A stretch of DNA of 64,000 bases from Agelaius tricolor (lineage: Eukaryota; Chordata; Aves; Passeriformes; Icteridae). Below are positions 8,946 to 22,348 of the stretch, in pieces. The stretch covers positions 12,126,501 to 12,190,500 of the forward strand of contig JALJCS010000012.1 of the NCBI GenBank assembly GCA_023055355.1, in the 5' to 3' direction. The position numbers and the translations under genes are program-made. Position 1 is the stretch's first letter. Each line of letters starts with the position of its first letter. The notes beneath the pieces are model-generated. The model was not told the origin of the DNA. It was given only the letters and a program-made list of their open reading frames with translations, and searched no databases.

Positions 8946-9236
8946 CCTCTCTTTTCCCAAGTAACAAGTGATAGGATGTGAGGAAATGGACTCAAGTGGC
9001 ACCAATGAAGGTTTAGATTGGATATTTGGAAACATTTCATCACCTTGAAAGGCTTGCCAAGCAATGGCATAGGCTGCTCAGGGAAATGGTCCAGTCCCCA
9101 GCTCTGGAGGTATTGAAAAGACCTCCAGAAACTGAAACGTGGATGTGGTGCTTAGGGACATGGCTTAGAGCTGGGTTAATGGTTGGGCTTGATATCATAA
9201 AGGTTTTTAGAAGCTAAATGGTTCTTTGATTTGATG
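8946..9236 (+). mobile_element. CR1 LINE 3' end
   Basis: Ordered CR1 tail segments are visible: AAGTAACAAGTGATAGGATG (8959-8978), GAGGAAATGGACTCAAGTGGC (about 8980-9000), GGTTTAGATTGGATATT (9010-9026), AGGCTGCTCAGGGAAATGGT (9071-9090), CTCTGGAGGTATT (about 9101-9113), CTTAGGGACATGG (9151-9163) and GGTTAATGGTTGGGCTTGAT (9174-9193). It ends in a TTCTTTGATTTGATG terminus, the degraded form of the short CR1 3' repeat. It is 5'-truncated and non-coding. CR1 dominance points to a bird or other sauropsid. Confidence 0.93.
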
Positions 9237-10090
9237 GTGACATCTGACCTTGCCAGTGCCCTACGGGGTGTGTGGGGAGGGGGTGTTGGAGGCACTGGGG
9301 GTGCTGCAGCTCGTGAGGCAGTGGGAAAGGTCTGGCTGCCAGAGCAGAGTTTGGGGCTGAGCTCTGCTCACCTCCTTGGGCTTGTGCTTTTCACCTGCTT
9401 CACCGGCTGCAGCTCCACCACAAACTGCCAGAGCTGTCAATGGGAAAGGACACTGGTTCAAAGAGGTACAGTGGTAGTGAGTAAGTGGTGGAAAACAGTT
9501 CTTTGTGCTTCTCTGCTCCTTTTCAGGAATGATCACACAGCAGCCCGTGCTGACCATAACACTTTGGTTTTGTAAGAGTTTAATAGTTGGTCCCTAATTA
9601 CATGTTCTTCCATGCTGAGCAGAGGTAAAAATACACAGTATAAAAGTGTTGTGGCTACTGCCCAGAGAATACCTGCTGGGTTGTTTTAACCCAGGAACCC
9701 TCATCCCAGGACACAATTTACACACACGAACCCCCCTCCTTTTATTTTACTTTAAATAGGGAATGTTGTATCTGATGCCACACCTGAGAGGCAGCTCTGC
9801 CCTTCTGCCGGTGGTGCCCCACAGGTGTTAATGAGGAATGATAATGAGCCTGGTATAGAAAAGGCACACCTGAAAGGAGTTATTGGGTTGTGCTGCTCAG
9901 CCTTTTCCCCTCACCGACAGGTGACTCTTGGCAAAACCTGATGGAAGCCGAGGTCTGCTCTGTGCCTTGTTATTCCGTGTGCCCTCAGCCTCGCTGGGGC
10001 GGGATCTCTCCTGGGAGGATAAATGCAGGAGGGGAGCTGCTCTTGGGGATGGTGGGGCTTTGCCAGAAGCATCTTTGATGGCAAGGGCTG
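9237..10090. other. Intergenic, no gene seen
   Basis: Mixed-composition DNA following the CR1 copy. A GC-richer part at about 9260-9420 gives overlapping open frames of about 100 codons on both strands, none recognised. Nothing else is supported. Confidence 0.55.
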
Positions 10091-10600
10091 CGGCAGGCTC
10101 TGAGTGCCTGTGGGCCCCATGGAATCTGCTGGAAGGTGCCTGAGCTAAAGCCCTTTCCGGAGCTGAAGCCCTTCTGTGCCCTGGGCTGTGGGGATGTTGC
10201 CGGAGCTGCAGGAAAATCGGGATATTTTCCAGCAGGGAGAGGTGGCGGGGCTGCCGTGCTCAGGGATGTTTCAGTGTCAAGAGTTGCTAAAGCACATGGA
10301 AGAGCACCAGCCGGGACTGAGGAGGCTCCCGGGAGCCCTGGAGCGAGGAATGCCGCTGAGGAGAGGCGCAGGCGGCCGGGCACTGTGCGGGACCCGCGGC
10401 CTGGAGCCGCTGGAGGTGAGCCATGGCGGGGCGGCTGCGCTGTGAGGGTGGCGTGGTGCTGGGACACCCCTTCAGCCAGGCTCGGCTGTCGGCTGCAGCT
10501 GCCCCGGGAGCAGCGGCTGCTGGGCCGTGCTGGAGATGAGCCCCAGCTCCATGGCTGGGGGCAGCAGGGCTCTGCAGGGTGCCTGTGGGAATGAGCGAGG
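10091..10600 (+). promoter_or_regulatory. CpG-rich patch with possible first exon
   Basis: An isolated block about 500 bases long is GC-rich, with CpG dinucleotides densest between about 10330 and 10530. This resembles a small CpG-island promoter in an otherwise bland intergenic region. It contains an open frame from ATG 10176 and a good splice donor (GAG|GTGAGC, GT at 10416-10417). It may be a noncoding-RNA promoter, an unknown gene's first exon, or simply a GC-rich relic. Confidence 0.4.
10176..10415 (+). CDS. Hypothetical first coding exon, unrecognised
   Basis: An ATG at 10176 opens exactly 80 codons to a consensus donor at 10416 (GAG|GTGAGC). The frame reads on only nine codons beyond the donor to a stop. 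Residues about 8-50 are of mixed, protein-like composition (for example QENRDIFQQGEV and CQELLKHMEEHQPG). The rest is Arg/Gly-rich, as expected of GC-rich noncoding DNA. I recognise no family and cannot see an acceptor exon. It is offered as a candidate only. Confidence 0.15.
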
Positions 10601-13600
10601 CTGAGCCGGCCTGGGGAGGTGCTGTAAGTGAACGTGTTGTTTCTCCGGGCTGGTGGCTGTGGGGCTCAGGCTCTGGGGGTGCCCTGCTGCTGTCAGGGCC
10701 TTTGGCTCCTGTCTGTGCCGTGGAGAGTGGCACATCACCATGGCTGTGTGGTGCTGCTGTGTCCCCACAGGCACCGTCTGCTGTGCTCTGGGACCTGGGC
10801 ACTCCAGCCTGTGCCCACCTCTTCAGGGACACAATGCTCAGGTAAATCTCCACGTGAGGAGAGGCTTCAGGGTTGATGGCTTCTTGTACACATGTATTGA
10901 CAGAAAAGTTTTGTACATTTCCTCGTCATTTGCGTGTCTTGTTGGGTTTCAAGGTAGAGTCCTTTAGTGTATGTAGTGGTCGTGTCCCATGCCTGCAGTC
11001 ACAGATGAATTACAGAATGTGTCTGTTTCTCTTTGTTTTCTTTCTGAAATAGAAATGGCTCTCCTGACCTCTCATCCCTCCTGCACAGGTGAGCTTTTGT
11101 CACACTCCTGTGTCATTCAGAACAGTGATCAGGCTCCCTGTTGCTTAATTAGTCCTTTCATAATGAATAATTTGGGTAAGTGCTTTGCTCTGAGTAGTAC
11201 CCAGCCATTTATCGTTGCCATGTCTATTTGAACAAAGAATTATTTGGAAGTTTAGCGTTTCACAATTGCTGGCTTTGACGGTGGTGCAAGCTGTAAACTA
11301 TACTTAGATTGCTGAAATCATATCAAGAAATCAATGGACTTTTCCTCACTGCAGGCTTCAGGTCTTGGCACAGCAACTCATAATGGCTCCTCATTTTCAC
11401 TTATCAGAATCTGTGCGTGTGAGCTTACAGCTGGAGTCCTGTTGGCTGCTCTGAGCACCATGAATGTGTGTCCCTATACAATATAACCCCTGGTGAGAAC
11501 AATAACCCCTGGGTAAAACAATGGACATAAATTATTTTCACCTGTAAGCCTTGGATTTTCTTGCCTTAGGTGTGCAGGCATCATGTAGCAGCCTTTTGGG
11601 TAGCTGCTGAGTTTATCCCTGTTGATGATAAAAACATGCACAGGTGAAATGGAAGAAATGAAAAATCTAAACATAATTTTAGAGAGAGGGTAGCTGAATG
11701 ATGATGCAGGGGGATGATGCATTTAAAATGGTTTGTGTTTTAAAAAATCCCTCAGAACTATTTAGTTGGTACTTCTGTAATTAAGACAATTATTTGAAGT
11801 GTTCCCAGCAGTTCTTCTGCATTAGGTTAGTGAAGCTAAGTTAAGATCCCACTGTTCTTACTTTGACTTGTGTTAAGGGGTCACTTTGCAGGCTGCTGGT
11901 GATGGGCATTCTGCTTCCATGTTAAATGGGGGGCCTTGGAGGGAGAAGGGGGGTATCCCAAGATATCCAGATGGTGAATAAACTTCCTGTAGCCACCCTG
12001 GCTGGTAGAGAATGTACTAGCACCCTTTGGTACAAGGCTGTGCTGGGTACTCTGGGGACTGATGAACAAGTGTGGCAGTGAGGAGATGATAACATGTTTG
12101 GCACAGTAGGCCATGTCATTGTCTAAAAAGTTTGTTTGACATATGGTTATTCTAACCCAAATATGAAATACCTCATTATACAAAGCTATTACTGTTTCTA
12201 ACTTGGCTTTCTGGTACTTCAGTGAAAGCAATGTATCTCTGGCATTTACTGGATTGTAGTAGTGACAAAAACCCAGCACACTGGCATCATTATGTATGTA
12301 CTGAACTCTATTTTTCAGGCCACTGGATACATCACAGATGCAGATCTATTCCCCTTCATTGTTCATGTACTTAGCCTTAAAATCTGAGCCTTTCTAGTGG
12401 CAGTGTGGCCGGGAGAGGCAGCCCAGAGCTCATGTGTGATATTTCTTTCTAAGTGAAGCTTCTCTGCAGAGGCAGGTTGTGGTGAGGATGGGTAGAATAG
12501 GCCATGTTGCTCCTGGACAGTTCTAGGGGTTTCTGACAACCCCAGATTGGGGTAATTAGCACTTAAAAGAGCCATGAGCAGCCTACAGGGCTCTGCACCT
12601 GATAAGGAGCCTGTGTCCAAGAGCTCTTGGTTTCTCTCCTGATACCCTGAGAATAACCAAGATTTTTGAGCCAATGGCTGTGAGAAAAAAGCCATAAAAA
12701 TACAGTGAATCACTTAAGAATGTATTTTCAGAAGGTTGTTAAAATGGTCCAGTGATGCTGCTAATTGTGCATATATTTGCATTCCAATTATCCAGGCTTG
12801 GTCTGTGTGATGAACACATTCAGGGGCAGGGCCAGTGGCACAAGAGGTTGCTCAGTGGCTGGAGGATCAGGCCATGGTTAGACACAGAGGTAAATTTAGT
12901 TCATTGAGGTAACATATTCTTAATTTAAAAACCTATCCTCAGTAAAAAGTATTATTACATTTGGATTAGAATATGGTCTTAACTCATAGACATTTAATTT
13001 TCACATAAACCCCTCTTAAGTAAAAAAAAAGGAAGTAAGGTAATTTAGAGGAAGCATTTCTATGCTAATGTGCAGCATTTAGGGAACAAATGGTGCATGA
13101 GCAGGCCACTGAAGACATGGTATCTAAAGAATGAGAATGGAGATAAGTTTGATTTCTACACCTAATGGCAAGAGCTCATTAGGCAGAAATTCAAAATGAA
13201 TTTCTGAATTCATTTTGAGCTGAGGTATGGATGACAGAGTATGGATTTACAGGAGAGGCTAGGTGAAGAGGCGCAAATATACTTTTTGTATCGATGTATC
13301 ATCTTGTTTTAATGAAGCATGTTGCCTTGTAACAAGGCTTCTTCCCTTCTGTTAGGCTGAGCAGTGTTTGAAGTGTATCCTCCCCCACCCTAAAATGGAA
13401 TTGAAATACCTAATAATTGCTTCCAGGTGTGTTGAATTTTGCTCTAGCCTTGCCTTGTTCCTGGGGTTTGGCTTCCTCAGTCCCTGACACTTCATGTAGC
13501 CCTGGATGCCCCTGTGAGCTGCAGGCTTTGCTCTGCAGCCAGTACAGAGTATTGGGTGCCCAGCACCTGCTGGAGCCAGGCTGGAGCTGTGCCACATCCT

Positions 13601-16600
13601 GGCAACTTCTCTGGCAGGCAATTGTTTCACAGTTATTCTCACATAGGGTTTTACAGCAGTCTGTGCCCTGGCAGCAAGGATAGTGTTTACAAATCTCCTA
13701 TTATGGAGCTTTTAGGGTCACAGGAACACTTCTGGTCCTAGCAGGAATTTAGTATGACCTCATACAGCGACACTATGGTCCTTCACCTAAAAGGAAAGCA
13801 GGATTTTGCCCTGTATTTCCAAAAATGTTTTATTTATTTTTATAAGAGCAGTTGGCTTCCTGAACACTCCTATTATTTCTAAGGTGTTATGGGAATTGGT
13901 GTTGCTGATCTGGCACTCTTGCTTTCTTATCTGCTGTTTCATCATGATTTCACTGTAGAGATATTTGTTGTCAGGAAATCAATACACTGAGTTTGGGAAG
14001 AGCTGCAGTTGCTTGGGAAGTGGAAGCAACAAGCTAAACAGCTGATCTATCAAGTTCACTTGCAATATTTGTTTCAGTAATGGATCACAGCCTTATCCAG
14101 TTAAGTGATGGCCCTGGCAGTCACCCTCAGTACCAGCTCAGGCTGGCTCTGGTGATAGAAAAATCTGTTCATCCAATAGAGGCAATATTCCTTCTGGAGT
14201 CCCTGAAGGAAAACCAGGAAATCAGCCTCAGACAGGGCAGAGGCAGCCCAGCCCTTGTTCCCTCCATTCTACTTTTTTCTCTGCACATACCTGATTTTTG
14301 GCATGTGAAGAGAGATGCTTTGGTTTTGGAATATGCTTTCTGAAGTGTTTCCCCGTAGGGCCATGACTCTTCACCCTGGGTTTTTTCACTGTTAAAATCT
14401 TGAAAAGATTCTTTAATATGCAGATTGATTGAATGAAATTACTAAAAAGGATGCTCTCATTATTGCCCTGAATCAGGATTGAGATTTGATTGTGTATTAT
14501 ATTCTTAAATAGATTCAGCACAAAATGCTTTATATTTGAGTGTGTGAAATGGTAGGCAGGGCATTAGCTGCATTGGGCTGTGCACTGACTCATTAGACAA
14601 TGTGTCTGATTTTTACTGACTACCTCTATTTCAATGGCAAGTTTAGCTCTTCTGATAGGAAGCAGAAATGTTCAGTAGATAATATAACAAAATCAGCTGG
14701 TTATTTGATGGGGCTGAAAAATGAATGGCCTTTTCAGTTCAGTGAAGGATGAATATTTCTGAATGAAGCTCATCAGATTCATAACCATGCCAAATCCAAG
14801 ACTAGCTGGCTGGAAATCTTTCTTTGAAAAGCATTGCTCTTATTTTCTAGAAAACTCCCAATGTAAGCCTGAGATGTGGTACCTTGTTTTAGTACAAAAG
14901 TGAGGATCAAATGTGTTACTGGAGTGCATTTTAAAAATACATGAATTAAATAGCTAATTTAAAAAGCTCTTGGGATCAGCCAATTTCCATAGAAAAAGCT
15001 CTGCTCTCCGGAATCTATTTCAGAGACACTATCCCAAAGTTTCTTGATACAAGGTTCTTGAAGTTACTACTTAGAATAGTGAATGTTTAAGAGCAACACT
15101 TTAAATTTAGTATGTTTTTATTTTCTAAATCTGGTATTTAGTATAGGAGTATTTCAAGTAATCAAATTTTAACCTTTTGTCCCTAGATTTAATCTTTTTT
15201 CTATGTATCTGCTGTGACATTGATTCTGCTGCTTTTTTGTACCACAGTGTTTTTGTGTGAAGTCACCAGAACTTCATTTTTAAAACCCAGTGTTTGGGTC
15301 TTTGTACTCTTGTAGGGATTGTTGAATAAGAGTCTGTACCTATTTTGTGAATGTTGTTACTCTTATTCATGATATATATATGTAGATGAAAAGCAATGTG
15401 AATAACTATCATTGAAATGTCTTTGGTTCCAAGAATATCTGAAACTACCAAGGTAGAAACACCAGAGTTATTTTTGTAGAACTTATCAATAATTGCCTTA
15501 ACTAGGAAACTGTTTTTTCAACACCAACATCTGGATAAACAGCTGATGTACCAAGTGTGAAACTTAATCCTCAGGGCAAGGTTTCATTGATATTTGACTT
15601 AGAGTGGAGTAGGTAGTCTGTCAACTACTGCCTCAATCTGACTTCTTTCTAATGGGCCCCACAAAATACTGCTCAGAGCAAATATGTAGTGAAGTCTTTA
15701 TGCTGAAATACTCTAAAGTCTGCAGAAGGAAAAGAATTTCTGGGTTGAATTCACATCTCAAGAGGTTTTAAGTACTTTTAGTGATTGAAATCATGTAGTC
15801 ATCTACATTTAGATTGGGACAGAGCAATACATACGTAGGTATTTGCATTGGACTTGTGCTACTGAATCCTGCTCTAGAAGTTAGAGTACAGACTACATAG
15901 CTGGCTTGACTACTTTTGGCAATGCCTTTTGCAACAGTTAATCCCACACAAGTACTGTGCAATGTATGAGCTTATGCATTGTATAGCAGTAACTTATTAA
16001 GTACTGTTTGTGTGCACCTTGCCAAGTCTCTCCTTTGGCTGCAATTTCAAAAAAGAGGTCTGAAGTCAGCAAATATGAACTTTCTGACTTTTGGCGTCTG
16101 AAAATCTGAAAGTTAGAAGGATTTCCTTTTTTAGGAGGGAAATGCAGATGAGAGTGTTAGAGTAGAGCTGGAGCAGAAAGCTTTCACAGTGCCTGACACT
16201 GGTGCACTGGAGAGGGGGTTCTCACTGCTTTCTTACAGGGAATGCCTCATCTGCAATATCCCCAGAACAACCCTGTGGCACTTTGGTGATGGACCTTATG
16301 CACAGTGTAGTTTCTCATTGCACAGAGCCACTTGGAAGGAGGGGGAGGAGGAACGCCTGAGTTTCTGGTGCCATCACTGTAATGAGAAATAAATTAGATG
16401 CAAGGAGCACTTGTGTTGGGCCTTATGATTTGGTGCTGTCATGCTGTGTTGTGACTAATGCTTTTTCCCACTTTATTGTTGCTGAAATCAATGGCAAAAC
16501 TCCATTTATGTTAAGGGCACATGATAAGATCCAGAATAAGTGAAAGAAGCAGATGACTTACAGTAATGGATATAATTGGGAAAAAACAGTCCTATCTAAA

Positions 16601-16740
16601 GGTATAGTCAGGGCTGATTTAGAGCACTAAGGAAAGATCATTCATATCAGACTCAAAACAAGATAAAGGCAAGAGCTATTAAAGGCACATCCACTGTGCA
16701 CAGAGAGATGGGGGAAAGGGTCTCTTGATTCATTTTAATT
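10601..16740. other. Intergenic, no gene seen
   Basis: No gene is recognised. The longest open frame is on the minus strand at 11881-12279 (132 codons); it shows no domain, signal or family resemblance. A short hairpin at 13191-13218 is listed separately, and a TATATATA run lies near 15373. Confidence 0.55.
13191..13218. repeat. Inverted repeat, 12-bp arms
   Basis: TCAAAATGAATT at 13191-13202 and its exact complement at 13207-13218 are separated by TCTG. It would form a perfect 12-base stem with a 4-base loop. The AT-rich arms contain TGAATT/AATTCA. It has no assigned function. Confidence 0.75.
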
Positions 16741-19700
16741 GGGGGGGGGAGTGACTGCAGATGGTAGTTATGTAAATGATCTTTTAATTGGTAAACAGGA
16801 ATATTTCTCTTTGCTCATATTTATTTTTTGAGATTAAACTTTTGCTTGTGCAAACAGTGTCCTCAGGCTGGTACACAGCAATGGGCATCTGTGCTTTTTC
16901 AAATAATTAGCACTAGATTAGAAATTTTGGCTGAAATTGAGTTATTAAGTACTAGCTTGCAGCACCTGGTTTCAGTTGATCCACATTAGGGTTCAGTCCC
17001 TCCTCTGGCTTGTTATCTACCATTTTTGAGCCTTTCTTTCAGTGAAGCAGCATTTCTTTTCCTGGGAAGGCTCTGCCAGATGTGCTGCCTTCTGGATTCT
17101 CTTGTCCTTGGCAAGGGCCTGCCTGAGAGCAGCAGAGCTCCCTGTGCTGCTGGCTCGTGTGCTGTGCAGAGGGATTGCCTCATGAGGTAGGTGTGAGCTA
17201 TTTAAGAAGTTGATCTGAACTTGGCCTCAAACACTGCTCTGACAATATCAAGTGGCTGTAGTCTTTTTTCCTTCTCAAATGTGTGCATGGACAAGTGCTT
17301 GGTGTAGCCATAAACCTGGACTGCAAATATGGAGGAGAATGAAGCTGGGATGTGAGCAGGTTAGATATTTGCCATCAGCTTTTGTTGTGGCTCATTTGGG
17401 ATCTAAGTCACATATTCAAGCCATTGTCTTCCTTGGTGTGGTGCTACTGTGTTCAAGGAGTTTAGGAAGATGCTGTGAAGTGTGGGACTGTTGGGTAACC
17501 TGTGAATGTCTCTAACTAGCAGGGAGATTCAGGTCTCCTGCTTGGTTTAGAGCGATGCATGGCCAAAATCCAACCTGCTCTTCTGTGACAGTGTTGTGCA
17601 GGGGAGCTCAAATTCTCTGAATCATTGCTTTTAGCTTGGTTGGTCAAATGTATCAAATAGCTAAATTACAAGTGACTCCAGGAGCCCTGATGTGATCCCC
17701 AGTATTTCTGTCCATCCAGTTTGTGAGCTGCATGGACACTGTGCTCTGCAGCCCAAATCAGCACGAAAGATAGGTTAAGAGTTATGTGGAGAAAATGAAA
17801 CTGTAGAGTGAACAGAAAAGAGTAAAACTATTTAAACATATAAGCAGTAGAGAGACTGACATTAGAAAGCTAGAGATATCAGCAGGTAAGGGAAATCTGC
17901 AGTCCAGTTTATTGCTAGCACAGATCTTGGGTATTTTTTCTTCAAAACAGTGGGTTTAAACCCTGTCTGTTTGTAGATCCCAAACCAAATTTTAGTGGGG
18001 ATATGGACCTGTGACCAGTAAATTTATTCTTGATTAAACCTAAAAATGCATGACCTTAGTTTCTTCCTTTAGCGTTCTTAGAAGCCATTTCTGGACCTTG
18101 TGGATTCATGGCTTAGAATTAATGGGTTACTTGAACTCAGGAGAATTGCTGACTTGCAAAGGAACTCAGTAGAAATAGGCAGATATGTATGTAAATGTAA
18201 ATTTACATATGTGTGTAAATATGTAAATGTAAATTTAATATCTGGTGGCTGGTTAGCTAGAAGAAAATGTCCTGTATCTTGGGGAGAAACAGGACAGGAC
18301 ATGGCACTTGGCCACCTCTGAAGCCACAGTTCTTGGCCTCTGCTGTAACCTTATTTCCTGCAACTCCAGCTGCTCCTCTCTGCTTGTGCCTGCCTGTGGC
18401 TCGCAGCCCCACGAACTGTGTGTGTACAACTCTTGTAACATTCTGCTGTAAATCAGATCAGTGAGTGGGGGGCTGAGTTAAAAATAATCTGCTTTGAACC
18501 TAGATTATGTCACCCATCTTGTGAGCAGCGGTCACACGGCCAGCAGGCGGGAGGTGTGGGTGCAGGGGGAAGGGGCTGGGACACAGGCAGGGCTGGCAAC
18601 CCTTGACATTGAAACTGGGAACTGTAGAATGGCATGTTTGGGTGCTGCCCCTTCACACATGGGCTGCTACAGTGCTGTGTTTGGGTCCCTGGCATCAGGA
18701 CTGTGCTGTGGTGGTGGGGAGCTGAGGATGAGGGAGGCTGGCCCTGAAATGCAGGTTGTGTGTGGCAGTCTCTAACTGCTCCACCGTGGGCATGAAGGGC
18801 AAGACACATGGTGCTCCAGCAGACTGAACAGGGAGCTGCCACTGCTGACCTCTGGGAATGGTAGGGCAGGGCTGTGCCTGACATACCTGCCTTTCCTGGG
18901 AGCCACATTGGGGTGCACATCGTGCAGATGCCATTTCTACTGGCAGGGATGCTGAGAAGTGCTCCCAGGCCATGCTTGCTAAGATGGCCAAGCTGTTGCA
19001 GTGCCCATGGAGGTTGCTTCCTTTCTTGGCTGTAGATATTCCTTGCTGTCAGTGCTAGTGGAGGGGTAAAGTCATGGCCTATCTCCAGTCTAGCTCTTAC
19101 TGCCGGGATGAGGCTCAGGAAAGGGTGGGCAAGAAAGACTTTAGTTTTATAACCTCCTAATTAGAGCATTCAGATTGAAGTGGTCATTAGCTCCTGCTTC
19201 AAGGACAGTGTTAGGCACTCCCAAAAATGTGATCATGCCCCAGGAGTGAAGCAGCCACATCTTCCAGGCTGCACTTCCCAGAGGCATTCTTATCCCAGCA
19301 TCTGTAACATCTGAGTTTGTCAGGGCTCTGCCACTTGTTAGTGGTTAAGGGGTCATGGGGAGAATGACAAGGCAGGATAATAAAATGTTTTGTCTTTGTT
19401 AATGGTTGAAATTTGGAAGTCAACCTCAACAGGGCTTCAGATTGAGTCAAAGGTGAGAACCAATAAGGTGCCAATCCTTTATTTGGAGCATTTAGTCCTG
19501 AGATTTGTGAGCACAAGCAAAATAGCTTGACAAAGATGCAGCTGAAACGGATGACTTGTACAGCTCTGCAGTGTCACAGGATGAAGCAATTATAAATAAT
19601 TTCTATAAGAAGCATATTTAAAAGACAGAATAATTAATATTTGGCAAATAATGTGTGGAGGTGGTAATCTTTACTGTGTAACAGCAGTATATACATTATT

Positions 19701-22260
19701 GAAAACTGCTGAGAAAAAACAATCTACAAATGCTATGTATGGAAATTTCTTAAATTGTGCTTTAATAGTGGAGAAATCAGTAGGTTTTCAGTCTTCCTGG
19801 TGTTTGACTTTTTGTGAGTTATTTGGCTGCTTTTCTACATTCAGATTTCAAAAATCTGATGTTAAAGTCAAATGCAAAAGTGATGTGGAAGATGTGGAAG
19901 AGCAGTAATGGCTGCTGTCCAGAAGCCTTTAGCATGTGCCCAGCCAGGAGGGTCCCAGGGGCAGCAGAACAGCACTGGCACCTGCTCTGCCCCTGCAAGC
20001 CTGCCCTCCTGCTCAGCAGAGTCCTTAGCTGGAGAGAAGGCTGCACTCAGGGGTTTATACTCTTTCTAGGACTGGAGGAGACTGATTTCTCTTCAAAATT
20101 TATTTTACCATCTGTAGTGCCTCATGCTTTCTTTTACTGATATCTTCTTCTCTTTCTCCAGTAGACAAATTTTAACACAAGCTGAAGGGGATGTTTGTGG
20201 GTAATATCAGTAGGAACAGTGCTGGTTTTGAAAGTCTCTCTATAATGTTTGAGCTACTGGAATAAATTACTGCATCATTATCAGTGTTTTTTTTTCTTTT
20301 TCTTAAGGGTACTTTCTATATGTGATTACTCAGCCTTGTTTCTGTACCTTGAGAGTTTCTGTACTTAAAATAGCCATACTTGAGCCTAGTTTTGCATAGT
20401 TGATCTGTGGTAAGATTTCAAGATGCTGCAGCTGATATTTTGGGGTTTTTTAATGCTTCTGAGGTCACTGGCATGATATTGCATCTCAGTCCTACTGTAG
20501 TTGGTTACTTGTAGAGAAGAAAACCAAACAAATGCTTTAGAAGAGGATGAGGCATTTCCTTATTGTTAAATAGTTTGGTAGAATCTGTAGACTAATTAAT
20601 AAATATTATTTATACCTTTATTTATATTATAAAAAATAAAAAGATATACTGTATGTAATAATATAAATATACAGTTCATTTTTATGAGTAATGTAGATTA
20701 TCACCCATATTATTTGTGACTGCTTGTTTTTCTTGTGATGCCTGTAACTAGGATAGCTCACCTGGAAAATCGTTTGTCTTTACCATACAAACTATTGCCA
20801 CTTAGCCAGGTTTTGTATTTTAAAGAAGTGATTAATGCTCCCTGTCAAGACTGGTCTGTTGCTGGTGGCTTTTTATGGAAGCTTGTTTCATTCATGCATC
20901 TATTTCTGTACATCTTCCCTGGCTTATTTCTCTTCAGAAGCAGATCCTCTAACACAGCTCAGTCGCAGTTGTCACACCTGTGCTCAGAAAAAGACAGTGT
21001 TGAAGGGAGGGTTTTGCTTGGGGTTGAACTGTGAACAGCATGATCCTTTCTTGCTAAATCTACCAAAAGACACAAAACTGAGGGGCTGCTGTGGGACTCC
21101 ACTGACACATTGTATGCCAGAGCAGTTTGTGGAGTGACATCTTGAGTCTGTTGCCAAGTTGGAGGTGTGATATTGTGAAGATTTTGGTTCATTTTAGGCT
21201 TGTGTTTATTGAAATTAACTACAGGCTGAGGCTATTTGCTGACCTCTTTTAGGAGATGTGCTGATGAGTGCAGATACTGACTCTAGCAAGAATCCATCCT
21301 TGGAATTGATGTCCTTGTTTCCCGTGTCAAAAAGAAATCATGCAGCAGTGTCTGTAAAAGTTGTCCCACTTTAATATTCCCTGTTTCATATTTTTGAAAC
21401 GCTTAAGTATTTGGGACTATGAACCTTTCACTTCTGGAGTCCTAAACTAACTATAAAAGGATACAGATCTCTCAATTGTTGAAATTTAGCAGAGGCTATT
21501 GATAGCGGGGACTGATCTGTCTGGTGTTCCATTGTCCCTGCTTTCCCATTTTAGCCTTTTTACTGAAAACATAGCTGTGATCTTTCTTGGTAATCTTTAG
21601 TTGCTTATTCTGGTTTCACGCATGTTGACTAAAAATAAAATAAATTTTTAAGATTTATTTTTATTTCTTGTTCCTGCCTCAGAAGAGGTAACTTGCATTA
21701 CTACTTCTGTTGCCCCTGGATTTTGGACAACACCTGACTAAATTGATCTGTATATAATATACCTGTATTATATCTGCCTGGCTTTTGGCAGTCCCTCTAA
21801 TCTGCAGATTTGCCTGACAAGTTGCTTCCTGATAAGACAGAGTTAATGATGGTCAGCTGCTAGTGGAGGTCTGTTATCTTTTCTGGCTGTTTTCCACTGA
21901 CAACAATTTCCTTCCTTGCTTCCAAAACTCATTACCATCTTTTACTTTGAATGTTCTTGTGAGGCTAATATTTATTTGTTTTATTCTTTGAATTTACACA
22001 GAACTCTGCTGGCTTTAATTAACAGGCATCCATCTGTGCTCTCAGAGCCCTGATGGTAATTAAAATTAAGCATCTCTACATTGTCCAGAGCAATATATAG
22101 AACCAAATTTTTCAAAACATTTCTAGGAATGTCTGTGTGTAGGGGTCTCTCCTGCTGGCTTCCCTTAGTTTGTGGTGTTGTAGTGCAATCACTGCTGTGA
22201 ATTAAGCATGTATTGTAACAGCTTTGCCTGCTGCTTCTCTTCAAAGCTTAGCAGGTTTGT
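16741..22260. other. Intergenic, no gene seen
   Basis: No recognised gene. It begins with a nine-G run near 16741. At 18185-18240 there is an AT-rich stretch with repeated ATGTAAAT and a 14-base palindrome (ATGTAAATTTACAT, 18195-18208). At about 18520-18960 it is GC-richer with chance open frames on both strands. At about 20580-20690 it is almost pure A/T. Confidence 0.55.
20580..20690. repeat. AT-rich low-complexity tract
   Basis: About 110 bases dominated by ATAAATATTATTTATA-like sequence. It has no repeat unit beyond TAT/ATA alternation and no other content. Confidence 0.7.
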
Positions 22261-22348
22261 TTTTTTTTTTTTTAATGCACGCTTCTTACGCACCAAGGAG
22301 TGGCATTTCCAAGGCACCCAGCGCCTGCAGCACAAATTGACTCCTGCT

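Noticed and set aside
11881..12279. 132-codon minus-strand ORF
   Set aside because: No recognisable domain, promoter, or splice context. The length is within chance for 64 kb of two-strand sequence.
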